Part shown: positions 12,950-27,198 of the stretch, in pieces
Layout of the letters: each line of letters starts with the position of its first letter
Numbering within the stretch: the stretch's first letter is position 1
Origin: Pontederia crassipes
Lineage: Eukaryota > Streptophyta > Magnoliopsida > Commelinales > Pontederiaceae
Direction of reading: 5' to 3'
NCBI GenBank assembly: GCA_030549335.1
Contig: CM060194.1
Coordinates: 32,260,171-32,324,170 of the forward strand
DNA length: 64,000 nucleotides
Translations under genes and position numbers: made by a program
The notes under the pieces: model-generated
Told to the model about the DNA's origin: nothing
Seen by the model: the letters and a program-made list of their open reading frames with translations, nothing else
The model's database searches: none

Positions 12950-15060
12950 GGAAATAAGAGGAAAGGAGGAGAAGATATAGGACTAGAAATAGAGAAAAAA
13001 GGAAAAGGACAAGAAGTAAAAGAAACCAATTAACTCATCAATTTTAAGAATAGATAAAGAGCTTTCAAGCAACAAAGTCTATTGATACATCTTCCTAAAC
13101 TTTATCCAAAATAGGAATAAGTTATACAAAGACGTAGGACTACTAGTGTGTGTTTTATTTATTGACATATCAGACATTTACTAACAAAATCGTCTTCTTT
13201 TGACTTCAATCCTTCTCAGAAAAAGTCATATGCTAGTCTTTTGTATGTCTTCATAACCCCCAAATGTCCACCCACTAGTGAAACTCTTACCATAGGACTG
13301 AGTGGAAAAAAAATAAGAAAAATATTCTTCTTGCTTGTACACCAGTCCATTTAGCCATATGATCTAACATGATTCCCATTTTGAACTTATTGTAATAAAG
13401 ATTGCAGGTGTGCATTATGAGGGTGTTCTTCTTTGATATTGTCAATAAATTAAAAATTGGCATGGATAGTCCATAGAACTAATTATTTGCGTTGAAATTG
13501 CTTTGATAAGGCATCAACCACTCTTTTATTTGCCCTTATCTTGTACACAATAGAATAATCACATAACCAAATAACACTAAAGACATTGATTTTAGTGAGG
13601 TATTTAAATTACTTTAGTCAATATCTCCTTTAAACTTTTATGATTAGTCTTAATTATATACTGAGACCCATCAAATAATGTCTCCATTTCTTTATTACCT
13701 CTATAATAGCAAAAAAGACTCTAATTTAGGAGTTAATTTTCTACTATAGGAAAATTATCTTGAAATCGGTCAACTCCAATTTCATATGATGATGCATCTA
13801 TTTTCAAAACAATTTGCTTAGAGAAATTTTGTAATTATAATATTGGAACTGATGTCAATGCATGCTTGAGGTTTTGAAAAGCTTATGTTGCTTTATGAGA
13901 CCACTTAAGGGCATCATTTGCAATAAATTTGTGGGTGATCCAGTTGTAGAAGCATATTCTTTAATAAAATCTTCTATAATAGCTAGTCAATCCTAAGAAG
14001 CCCTTAATTGCTTGACTATAATAGGAATAGCCACTTATTCACAACTTCTATTTTTTTCCATCTGGTTCCACTCTTTTGCAAGATATAAAATTCTCCAATA
14101 CTCAATTCATTCTTGGGCAAAACAACATTTACTTTTGTTGAGATGTAGACAAATGTTGTCTATGGGATTCCATATCAAAAAAATCAAGTATCTTTCATGC
14201 GTCTTGAATGTAGTTTTCTCCTCATCTTTAAGACACATTCGTATTTGATGATAATCAGCGTTGAAATCCAACATGAAAAAGATGGTCGCTCCGTGCAATT
14301 CATTTATTAATTTACACGAAATGACCAAGTTCCATCTTTCTTTTTTTACTAACAATAAAGAAGAGGAAAATGACTTGAGTTGTGTTGTATCACTCCTTAG
14401 TCTAGCATCTCCCTTACTAACTTCCCAGTTTCAAATTTTCGAAGATGAGAATAGTAAAGCTTATGTGGCCTTGCACTTCTCTAAAAGGAGGTAAAGTTGT
14501 AGGAACAATAAATAATCTAGAGAATTTATTCAAAACTTCTAACACCACATTAGGAAAATTATCTTCTTCCTTATTTATGTCTTGTTGAATAGACAATTGA
14601 AAATATTACTTGACCTCTTATATTTTGATTATTCTCCTCAATTGATGATGCCTAACTAATTGTGACCACACATCACTTATTATGTTAATAAAACTTTTTG
14701 TTATTGTCATTCAAAATGGCATTGTTAGGGAAAATAATCTGTAATAATTTGGCTCAATTTTTTGTAGCGATTGTACTCTCAACACCACATCGGCCATTTT
14801 TAATGGTCAAAACATAAAAATCATTTTCAAATGACAAGTTTTATAATTGAAATTGTACTTGAAGACATAATCCTACACACTTGAGTCTATTGCTATTATC
14901 AATCACATTGAAATAAGGGGAAAGAACAATAAGTATGCCCAACTTAAGATTCCTCTATCTGAAGGACAATACCAGTAAAAATTGAGATTTATATTTGTGT
15001 CCTTTATAAAACTTTTCATCATGGTTACATAATCCTTTATCTTCTCGTCATCATTCAATT
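12950..15060 (-). pseudogene. Decayed Ty3/gypsy retroelement pol
   Basis: Read on the - strand, scattered frames give gypsy pol motifs in the correct order. Around 14400-14350 there is a GVIQHNSSHF-type entry to reverse transcriptase followed by KKDGTWSF. Next come INELHGATIFFMLDF and YHQIRM (14355-14200), the palm region of gypsy reverse transcriptase. KSKCCFAQE near 14107 matches the KKCxFxQ box, and the RNase H start lies at about 13930-13780. Further on, HLGVMKTYKRLAYDFF (about 13270-13210) is the integrase zinc-finger region. Stops and frameshifts interrupt every segment. No LTRs were found, so this is an internal fragment; the upstream part to 15060 may be protease. Confidence 0.8.
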
Positions 15061-15097
15061 GGAGTGAGTTGCTTCACTTGTAAATAGTTTTAGGTAG

Positions 15098-15960
15098 TGT
15101 TGTCAGAATCGAAATGGACCGGCCAGTCCGATCGGTTCGACCATTTATCAATGCGAGTTAGTTTGAAGGTTAAAATTGGAGTACCCTTTGGACCAAGTTA
15201 AACCGATCAAACTTAGTCAAAAACTAGATAAAATAAAAAAATAGATTAAATTGCAAATTATCTAAACCGGTCAACGCTTGACGATGCTACGTTGTCACAG
15301 GCGAACCTCGTGTCATTGGAAATTGTAGGGGAGGTGTGTCCGCCCGTGTGTGGGAGAGAGAATGAGAGACATTAATTGAGAAGTGGGAACATTCAATGTT
15401 GGGAGAAAATGAAGAGATAAGAGACGTTGAGAATTCTAAGTCCACATGATGGACATTCAGAATTCGAAGGGTCGTCGGCATGATGGTCGAGAGAGAGAGA
15501 GAGTAAAGGTTTAGAAGAGAGAGAGGGACATGAGGAATTCGGAGAGAGAGAGAAGGTTTATAAGAGAGAGAGAGAGGGACGTTGGAAATTTGAACTTTGA
15601 AGGGTTGTCCGCATGATGGTTGAGAGAGAGTAAAGGTTTCGAAGAGAGTGAGGGACGTTGGAAATTGGAAGGCTCGTCGGAGTGATGGTTTAAAGGAGAG
15701 AGAGAGAAATATCTTAAGTTTTTAATAAACAAAAGTATTAATTGTTCCAATATTTTATTTTATAATTTAAATTTGTTGAACTTCAAAATATTATGATTTA
15801 ATTTTATTATAATCTTTTTATCTTATTATATCTAATTTTTTTCAGTATATGTTTGTCAAATAAATAGTTTAATAATTTGATATATTATATTAAATTATAA
15901 TATTTTATTATTGATCGGTCTGATCGAAACAACATTGGTTTTAGGTAAATTAGTCGAGTT
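15098..15960. repeat. Possible MITE with a GA-rich insert
   Basis: The left end (15098-15280) carries GGACCGGCC, CGATCGGTTCGACC and TAAACCGGTCAACG. The right end (15905-15930) carries TGATCGGTCTGATCG. This is the same phrase class as 4120-4975 and 34650-34720. Between them lies the GA-rich minisatellite at 15430-15715 and then AT-rich DNA. The limits are approximate and no target duplication was found. Confidence 0.3.
15430..15715. repeat. GA-rich degenerate minisatellite
   Basis: About three diverged units of roughly 90 bases contain, in the same order, GCATGATGGT, GAGAGAGAGTAAAGGTTT, GAAGAGAG, GGGACGTTGGAAATT and GAAGGSTYGTC. The GA runs vary in length between units. Frames read from the C/T strand are serine/leucine-rich artefacts. 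Confidence 0.75.
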
Positions 15961-17463
15961 GTTCGCAGAACTAGTGGAGGGTACACTAGTATCTGGCCAA
16001 TATGATTAGCAATAGTTAACTGTATAGCCTTAGTAAATGAAATTGAGTTAGAGTATTGTAGAGTATTGTTGTCTAGGAAAAAAATACTTAGATGTTGACT
16101 TTGCATTCAAAAATTTCTCTTATAATTTGGCTAATCTTATAGCTTGTAATAAGGATTTGGGTTTGAATTGTAGCACTTTTCTTCTAATCTCTAATTTAAG
16201 TCCAGATATGAATCAAGATAAAAGAAAAGATTTAGACAATCCATTAACTTTATTAGATAATACTTGAAACTTCGACCGATAGTTCAAAATTGTACTGATT
16301 TGAGTTAATTTGACTAATGCTCCTTGATGGTACTCATCAAATTTTGATGGTGTGGTGGGATAGGCCTCAAGCTTCATCAAGTTCCCTGATGGTGTCGTGT
16401 GGTGGGAAGTTCCTGACCAGCATGGTTGAGCGTAATGTGGCCAGAAGCCACGTTGCAAGTAACGTCGGTCTATTCACAAGGGTCAAGTAAGTTAATATTT
16501 GAAGTGTAGTAAGTTAATATTTGAAGAATTGTCTAATTGCAAATTAAATTTGAGAGTTGAACTGAAAATTAAGTTTAAAAAATTTATCTAACCACATCGA
16601 CCATTAACGAGCTATTAGATTAAAAAATTGTTCTATTATTTACCAAAAAAAATCTTCCACTTATAAAATGAAGAAATGTTAATTTTCACTAGTTATTTTT
16701 TCCAATTTATAATAGAAAAAAAATATCTCCTTTGTAACGAGTTGTGAACCCGAGAGCGTGAAATATTTTCCACATTTTTAATAATAGCCCTCTTTTACTT
16801 CTCTACTCATCAAAGGCTACTGCAATTTTGGCATTGGATGACATTTTACAAAGGTAACATTTTAAGATTTGTGTAGGATATTGTTGACTCTAAATTTTAA
16901 TTCGCACAATTTCATTAAAATGCAAAGTTAAAGACACTCAAACGAACTCAAGACAATGTCGTTTGGTTGTGGAACAAAATGTAAGATATCACTATATTCC
17001 TAGAATACAACCAAACCTAGTTAGAATTGAAATAACTTGATCAAACTTCGGAAAATGAAAAACCACCTCAAAATATGTGAAACCGCTTACTTTATTCCTC
17101 AAAAGACAATATCCCTATTCTTCAAAAATACCATAATATCAATATTCTTCAACTTTTTAACCGTCTTATTTTTTAATTTTACTCATACATTATATATTAA
17201 TATTTTTATTATTATTATAATAACAAACATCAATTAGTTATAAAAAATATTTTAATAAAAAAATATTATATTTTTATATTTCATTCTCCTTCAATCAAAC
17301 AAGAAGTAAAATAGAATTATCTATACTTTGTAAACAATATGATATTACATCATTTTATTCCATTCAATTTTATTCTCCTATCAACCCTTCTCCTATCAAA
17401 TTCTTTTGTTGGAAATTTTAAGCAACACATGCAGCCAACTAACTTGTTGTAGAAGAGTGAAGG
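15961..17463. other. AT-rich intergenic DNA, no gene seen
   Basis: No recognisable coding or mobile-element feature up to the start of the inverted-repeat element. A moderately GC-rich patch near 16330-16460 has no family resemblance that I can see. Confidence 0.45.
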
Positions 17464-17741
17464 TAAATTACACCGAATGCCATTCAACTTTGACGTTTGC
17501 TCAGCGATGTCCTCCAACTTCACTTTGTAATACGAATGCCCTCCATCTTTTAACTCATTTCACTCGATGCCATCCTTACCTACAATCAGCGGTTACCCGA
17601 TCAAAAAGCTGACGAGGCGCTGACTCTCTCCTCTACACATTCATGTGGCAATATTTAAAAATAAAAAAATAATTCGGAGGGAGGGGCCGCCGAGATCTCG
17701 CTCCGGCCGACGCCGACGAACAACAATAGGGGGGGCCTCGC

Positions 17742-17772
<31 letters not shown>

Positions 17773-18599
17773 TGCGACCTCCGGCGAGGTTGCAGAGGGG
17801 GGCGAGGTCGCAGAGGGGGGCGAGGCCCCCCCTTTTGCTGCTCACCGGCGAGCAACAAAGTGGGGCCCTCGCCCCCCATCTGCGACCTTGCCGAAGGTCG
17901 CAGAGGGGGGCGAGCCCCCCCCCCCCCCCTTATTGTTTGCCGCGAAACAGCAAAAGGGGGGCCTCGCCCCCCCCTGTGACCTCCGACGAGGTCGCAGAGG
18001 GGGGCGAGCCCCCCCTTTTATTGTTCGTCACGAAACAGCAAAAGGGGGGCCTCGCCCCGCCCCCCCCCCCCCCCCCCCCCCCTTTTGCGACCTCCGACGA
18101 GGTCGCAAATGGGGGGCGAGGCCCCCCTTTTGCTGTTCGCCGGCGAGCAGCAATAGGGGGGGCATCGCCCCCCCTCTGCGACCTCGCCGGAGGTCGCAGG
18201 GGGAGGAGGCCCCCCCATTGCTGTTTCGCGGCGAGCAGCAAAGGGGGGCCTCGTCCCCCCTCTGCGTCCTCCTATTATTGTTTTGCGGCGAACAGTAAAA
18301 GAGGGGCCTCGTCCTCCTCTGCGACCTCCGACGAGTCGCCCCCTCGCTCCGCTTACGTGGCTTTTTTATTTTTTAAATTATTTTTTTTATTTTTTAAATA
18401 TTACCACGTGAACGTGTAGAGGAGGGAGTCAGCGCCTCGTCAGTGCCACGTCAGCTTTTTGATCGGGTAACCGCTGATTGTAGGTAAGAAGGGCATCGAG
18501 TGAAATGAGTTAAAAGATGGAGGGCATTCGTATTACAATGTAAAGTTGGAGGATATCGCTGAGCAAACGTCAAAGTTGGAGAGCATTCGGTGTAATTTA
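17464..18599. mobile_element. Long-TIR element with a GC-rich hairpin core
   Basis: The first roughly 200 bases (17464-17670) and the last roughly 210 bases (about 18390-18599) are inverted copies of each other, about 92% identical by eye. The outermost match is TAAATTACACCGAATGC. The right copy has an extra 13 bases near 18440. Each repeat holds four diverged copies of a CGAATGCCCTCC phrase. Inside lies a GC-rich palindrome array (17690-18345) with no transposase. I could not find a convincing target duplication: the flanks are GTGAAGG and TTGGAAC. It is probably a non-autonomous DNA transposon of the foldback or Mutator kind, but the superfamily is unresolved. Confidence 0.75.
17690..18345. 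repeat. Array of two alternating GC-rich hairpins
   Basis: Two palindromes alternate. Type A is TCTGCGACCTC-loop-GAGGTCGCAGA, at about 17771, 17879, 17974, 18083, 18175 and a half copy near 18318. Type B is TTGCTGTTCGC-loop-GCGAGCAGCAA, at about 17833, 17930, 18016, 18128, 18218 and 18275. They are joined by GGGGGGCGAGGCCCCCC-type linkers that are themselves palindromic, with C runs of up to about 30. The proline/arginine-rich frames through it on both strands are artefacts of composition. Confidence 0.85.
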
Positions 18600-19170
18600 T
18601 TGGAACATCTTCTTAATTTATTGTAATTTTCCAAAGTCCACAGTAACCCCATCTTCTTAATTGATTGGAACATTGGAATAAAATAAATAACATAAAATAA
18701 GAAAAGGGAAAAAAAGAAAAGTTATATTCCAAAGTCCCTTCTGCCTGCTGCTTTCATCATGATTCCTGCCACTATACGCTTCATCAGTAGAATGAACATG
18801 GTTAAACCAAAAGCCATCATGACTCATGTTTAGCTGCTAGAAGTAAATATTGTATAGATATTTAAAAAAAAAATTGTATGGACATCAGAAAGAGTGAGAA
18901 ATAAAACTAAAATTGATCAATTCTGTACAAAACCCTACAGTTAATAGCAGCAGGACAGTAGTCACGGTGAACAAGTAGTAGTAGTAGTAAATGCTCCATT
19001 AACTACAGTGATCCCACATGCATATTTCTGCGCACCGTTAAAAGTCATATTTATCTGTTCTTACTTGTAACCTCAGCATGGTGGCATCCTTGCATTACTT
19101 ATAGAACCACGGAGATATCAGATAAGTGAGTAAAGCACGGAGAAGCAGGGGGGAGGAGAGAGCGAGAGAG
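18600..19170 (+). other. Upstream region of the peroxidase gene
   Basis: About 570 bases between the inverted-repeat element and the peroxidase start. A weak TATA-like CTTATAGAACC lies near 19098-19108, about 65 bases before the chosen ATG. It is followed by a purine-rich leader (GGAGGAGAGAGCGAGAGAG). No other promoter element is clear. Confidence 0.35.
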
Positions 19171-19698
19171 ATGGTTTCTTTTCAAAGGGTTATCTCCTGT
19201 TTCTGTTTTGTTCTTCTCTGCCTAGATGCAGTGGCATTTGGGGAGGGTGGGCAAGATGACAGCCCTGGGCTTGTTGTCATGGACTTCTACAAGGAGTCGT
19301 GCCCACAGGCGGAGGAGATCATAAAGGAGCAGGTCAAGCTGCTGTACAAGCGCCACAAGAACACCGCCTTCTCCTGGCTCAGGAACATCTTCCATGACTG
19401 TGCCGTTCAGGTCCTAAGTTCACCCATATAAAATTTTAATTTGCTTATGAACAAACCAGTAATTCACTTTGTCTGAAGCTATTTTGCCCCCTTTTGGTGG
19501 CAGTCTTGTGATGCTTCCTTGCTCCTGGACTCCACAAGGAGGAGCCTCTCTGAGAAGGAGACTGACAGGAGCTTTGGGTTGAGGAATTTTAGGTACCTCG
19601 ACACCATCAAGGAGGCAGTGGAGAGGGAGTGTCCCGGAGTGGTATCATGTGCTGACATTTTGGTCCTCTCTGCAAGGGATGGTATTGTTGCAGTAAGC

Positions 19699-19748
<50 letters not shown>

Positions 19749-22654
19749 GTTCGTATCTGTATATCCTGATCTATCGTTTGTCTCAGCAATGTTCTCGTCA
19801 CCGTGAGACATGCTGTGAACAGGATTTACCTTATCATTTTCGTTTGATCCAAGAATGAACATCAAAACTTCCTATCACACTCTGCACGCACCTCAGCTCT
19901 AAGATCGTTAACTGAACATCCGTTTGCTTCTGGATGCATTGTCATGGGAGTCTGCCCAAAACTTGCCTGTTTCAACCTGATGATTGAACCGATCCACATC
20001 TGTTTCACCCTGATGATTGATTGCTTTTTGTGTCGGAGCGAAGCTTGGCGGGCCACACATTCCTCTCAAGACGGGGAGGAGAGATGGGAGGAGGAGCAGG
20101 GCAGATGTTGTGGAAGCGTACCTTCCTGACCACAACGAGAGCATCTCCTCAGTCCTGGACAAGTTCGGCGCCATGGGCATCGACACTCCTGGCGTCGTTG
20201 CTCTCCTTGGTATCTACTTTATTTACCCTCCATCTCTTCTTCTTATCTCATCCTTCACTCTTTAACTGCTATTTTCTATGGTAATTAATTATATATTTTA
20301 TCTCCTAATGAACGGGATCTTATAGCTTTCCATATAGTTCTGGATATAAGTTTTTATTTTAGCACTGAACATGTATAACTGTGTTTAACATCAGCAAGAT
20401 CTCACCAAAAACAATGGAATTTGAGGGGGAAGGAGGGAGAGAGAGAGAGAAAAAAAAAAAGGTCCTTTTTTAGCACTGGACTCTAATGCTTGATGTCTAG
20501 ATTTATTATAATGATAAATAAGAGGAAACCATGATCAGAATAATGAAAGTTTTGATAATAAGGGTGGTTATTAATTGAAATATCATAAGATTGAATGTCC
20601 AAAGTGTTCAGGGACAGGCACACTGTGGAGTGTGTGGAGCCTGAAAGATTGATGCTTGGATACACTTGTCCACGCTTCGTGTGAACTTGTCGGGTATCTC
20701 GCGGATATCAATGGAGTCACGTGCGGAGAGTAGTGGGCGACTGTTGGTGTGGGAAGTAGGATAAGATGCCTATAAACGAATGTAATTTTTTTAACAGTCC
20801 TTTATAGAATAAACATTTCAATTAATTTTATTAATTTATTTTTTAATGAGCATTATTAAATTATAAATTTATACATTCGATTAGCATTTGGCTTCGTCGG
20901 TTAAATTTTATTAATTTATATTTTAACGAGCATAAAATATTTCTTCTACTTCTGCTTCTTTGATATAAGAAAATAATATTTAAAACATAACGAGACACAA
21001 TATTTCATAATTATTAAAAATAATATTTCTACTCATAATGGTATCATTTTAAATATAGTTGTATCACGAAAGTAAATGTAAAATTGTTTATTATATGAAC
21101 CCCACCGTCACCCAAACCAGGTGCCAATAATTATATGTTATGTGCTTAACACAGTTCCATACACAGTCAAAGGGCGAGTGGTAGATCACTAGTTTTTTTT
21201 ACCATGATCGCGGGATTGGATATATGAAATAACTTATATATTGATGTCCGCAAATTGTGCATTTACCTTTTTTACCAAAAAAAATGTTTAAATTATTTTA
21301 CCTAGTGAATGTTTTGTCACACAAAAATATTAATGTATTTAAAAGAAAATGACTATATAGTGCTAATGTGGTAGAGTGCTTTTTCTAAGAATGCATTGCT
21401 AAGTAAATTTTAGCTCTGCCTATCAAACTTTCTCATTTCCTTTTACAAATATTACTGACAAGCAACACGGCTATGCGTTATGGGAAAAACATCAAGTAGG
21501 TTAAATTAATCTAGTTTAAATAACTATATGCATGTATTTATGATCATACTATTTGTTAACATCTTTTGGATGAAATTTCAAAAAAACAAATGAATAGAAA
21601 TTAGAAAAAATAGTGAAAGAACATTGTTCTTCACCTAATTGAAATTTTTTTATTAAATGTGACTTTGCATAATAAATTAATCATTAATTAACATTAAAAA
21701 ATTAAATAGTTGGCTGCAAATTTGAATTGACAAATCTCACAATCTCATTTATCCATCCTAATATTTGTATCATAAATTTCTTTCACTCGATGTCTAATCC
21801 TCGGAGATGAAAAAGGTGAGTATGAAAATAATTAAAGACCCATGCAAGTACTGGGCCGACAATTTCTTAACAGGCCGGGTGCACTAACGGCATTAGCCCA
21901 TTTCTTAAACGGCCTGATTGGTTGATTAACTAGTGGAGGTAATATTGGATCTGGTCTGGTATTTTGGGCCTGGATGAAATCCCATTCGTGCCAAGTCGTG
22001 GAGCTTAGATTTTTTTAAAAAAATGGGTTCGGATTTTCTCCTTTTTTTAACGTATTAAAATAAGACGAATGCTAATTATTTTTTAAATATTAAAATTTAG
22101 CCTTAGTATATTTTGGGCACGTGTTGCCAATAGGTAAAAGATAAATAATTGTAACAATTGGATGAATGTGCTATTAATATCTTTTTGTTTGCATGCAATG
22201 GCGAATTGGCGATGCGATGCAATGCAATGCAGGAGCTCACAGCGTGGGGCGGACGCACTGCGTGAAGCTGGTGCACCGGCTGTACCCGGAGGTGGACCCG
22301 GCGCTGAACCCGGAGCACGTCCCTCACATGTTGAAGAAGTGCCCGGACGCGATCCCGGACCCGAAGGCGGTGCAGTACGTGCGCAACGACCGGGGCACGC
22401 CCATGCTGCTGGACAACAACTACTACCGCAACATCCTCGACGACAAGGGCCTCCTCCTCGTCGATCACCACCTCGCCCACGACGACCGCACCAGGCCCTA
22501 CGTCAAGAAGATGGCCAAGAGCCAGGACTACTTCTTCCGCCACTTCGCCCGGGCCATCACCCTCCTCTCCGAGAACAACCCCCTCACCGGCGGCAAGGGC
22601 GAGATCCGGAGGCACTGCAACCTCGTCAACAAGCGCCGGCCGGTAGCTGGCTAA
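19171..22654 (+). CDS. PRX42: Class III peroxidase, PRX42 type
   Basis: Exons 19171-19410, 19504-19692, 20044-20209 and 22233-22654 join in frame with GT-AG borders and give 338 residues; the family is usually about 330. Residues 1-24 form a hydrophobic signal peptide, so the product enters the secretory pathway and probably the cell wall. There class III peroxidases use H2O2 to oxidise phenolics. WLRNIFHDC holds the distal Arg71 and His75, and AHSVGRTHC the proximal haem ligand His201. Cysteines fit the conserved disulphide pattern (C44, C77, C82 and later ones). The stretch around VKKMAKSQDYFFRHFARAI and the C-terminus fit the well-conserved PRX42 branch. I chose the ATG at 19171 over an in-frame one at 19126 because it starts the signal peptide. 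Intron 3 is long (2.0 kb) and intron 2 begins with a CT run. The last exon is very GC-rich. Confidence 0.93.
19698..19746. repeat. (CT)n microsatellite in peroxidase intron 2
   Basis: An almost perfect CT repeat of about 24 units starts five bases after the donor site of exon 2. It is likely length-variable. Confidence 0.9.
20210..22232 (+). other. Peroxidase intron 3 (2.0 kb)
   Basis: A long intron with a GA/A-rich tract at 20425-20460. A non-AT-rich patch at 20590-20760 (GTGGAGTGTGTGGAGCC, GTCACGTGCGGAG) looks unlike the rest and may be a transposon or LTR scrap. Two copies of a TTAATTTATTTTTTAAYGAGCAT-type phrase lie near 20825 and 20905. No coding feature was seen. Confidence 0.6.
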
Positions 22655-24667
22655 CTGAATCAACTCAGCATTTGCGGCGCCCCTGCCTGTCCGAGGATTA
22701 TAAATAATAAATAAAAGCCCTCCGCAGAGGTGCAAGGTGAAGACGGCCACAGCAGCGGCGGCAGACGTCGAGGGTGGCATTTAAATATCTTAGTTGCCAG
22801 CCGGACGGCATCTCTGCAGTCTGCATGTCGCTCTCCATCATTGTAGTAGCATGAGTAGTATTATTACCTGCTAGTTATGTATCAGAAGATTAGCACTGTG
22901 TCTTTTTTTAGGGGTTGGAACTTTTGAAGGGGCGCGTTAATTATTTATATGTATGGTTTAGGGATCAACCGATATGATGGAAGATGGTGCATGTGTGGCG
23001 GTAAATATTATATTTGACTCGTATCTTTTTTGTTCATGGTGCAATCATGAGCTGTGTGTGTCTGTCTGTGTGTGATCAACACTCGTCAGAACTCAGAAGC
23101 CCGGGAAAAAAAAACATATTAATTAAGCTATTGGTGTTTGTTTTATATATCATCCATGAATGATAGGATTTAATATCTCGAGTTCACCTAATTCAATTTC
23201 GTCGATTTTTAACATTATCTTACTTCTTTGTTTCTTAAAAAAAAAGGCTTTACAGAAGTGGAACGTCCAAATCAACAATGACCATGGACCACCAGCAACG
23301 ACGCCCAACGTCCACCAATAAAAGTTAAACGGGCCGCCCAATTGGCTTAAGCTGAAGCCCATTTCTTGACTGGCTTTCCAGCTTAGAGAGATGATTGGAC
23401 CAGGTCAAATATTATTGAAAATATTGACCCACCTTCAAAATATCATTTTTACTTTAAAAAGATAAATTAAGAGTAGTAGTGAGGTTTAGAAATTTGTAAC
23501 AAACCTGTTAGTTAAAATGTTACTTATTTCATAATTTATCATGTAATATGCATTACCCTTTTATTTTCATTAATATTAGTAAGTAAAATTTTGCTTATCC
23601 GAAAGATCTATCCAACTCTTAAAAATTAATGCAAAAAAAATGAATAAATAATTGGGTGTCATTGTTACCACTTTGTTTCATTAGATAGCTATTCCTACAA
23701 AGGAGTGGCAACACTGGCACAAATACTCTGATTAAAAAAATTAGGTTAGCTTTTTTAAAACACAAAAAAATCAATCACTCATTTATATTACGATTCTTAA
23801 TAAAATAAATAAATAAATCTGACCCGAAATATTTTCTTAAAAAAATAATATTAAAATATTAATTTCACTTTCAAATAAATTTCGTAACTTTACATTTTTT
23901 TTCTTACTCATACTCATTAGATTAAGTATAATATAATTAGAATATTTTGGTAATATCTCGTAACTTTACGTTTTTTTTTACCTTACTCGTGCACCGCTCC
24001 ACCCATTTACCTCTTACTCTTTTCCCATAAAAAAATATTGGACCCGAATCCCCTCCCTCCGGCTCCACCTCTAATTAATTAAATATCATATTATTATATT
24101 TATAACAGAAAAATTCGACAGGCAACATGGGACGAATGGTGCTGAATCGTACTTGCTCCTTGTTGCGTGCATGGTCCTCCACAGGGAGGGAATTAAGGAG
24201 CTGCTTTCATGGTCCAGGTAGGGTTAGGCAAACGTAATGGACAAGAACAACAAAGATGACATCTCACTTGCCAACTGCCAAAGGCAATTGAACGGAAAAA
24301 AAAAGTTCTTAAAATATAGTTTTTTTCTTTTTTTAGACTTTCGGCCTTTTATCGATTTAAGTTTTTAGAAAAGTTTTGATGGTAAATTTAATTATATATA
24401 GTATAAAAATAAAGGTCTTGAATTCACTCTTCGCTATTTCTGTATTTCAAAATAAAAAAAAACTTGTAAATCATAATGTGATGCCATGAAAGAAAACATC
24501 AGAATGAACATAATTTATCCAAAGAAATTCCAGTACATGATGGTTTTATGACATGTATAAAATCGTATTTTTTTTTCATTCACAAAGACTTGCACATTTG
24601 CGAATTTTCAACAGCTGAAAGGTTATGTAAAATGTGAAACAATTGGATGACTTGTTGATGTCATATA

Positions 24668-24699
<32 letters not shown>

Positions 24700-24775
24700 C
24701 AGCAAGAGCCGGAATGGAGAAAGGGTACAATGTGCGACCACACGAGTTGATGCAATGCGCCCAAAAGTGTCAGCA
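22655..24775. other. Spacer between convergent peroxidase and kinase genes
   Basis: This holds the 3' ends of two convergent genes. The first few hundred bases after 22654 are probably the peroxidase 3' untranslated region. A (TA)n run lies at 24672-24699, about 75 bases past the kinase stop codon. I see no further gene or defined transposon. Confidence 0.6.

Positions 24776-27198
<2,423 letters not shown>

Noticed and set aside
17645..18419. Several 100-217 codon frames through the hairpin core
   Set aside because: They are Pro/Arg/Gly-rich, occur on both strands in several frames and follow from the C/G palindromes and runs. No protein family resemblance.
19126..19170. Upstream in-frame ATG of the peroxidase
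   Set aside because: It would place 15 charged residues before the hydrophobic signal peptide. The ATG at 19171 gives a normal secretory N-terminus.
22103..22780. Long - strand open frame of 225 codons over peroxidase exon 4
   Set aside because: It is the antisense of a very GC-rich peroxidase exon, in which stop codons are rare on both strands. It shows no domain.
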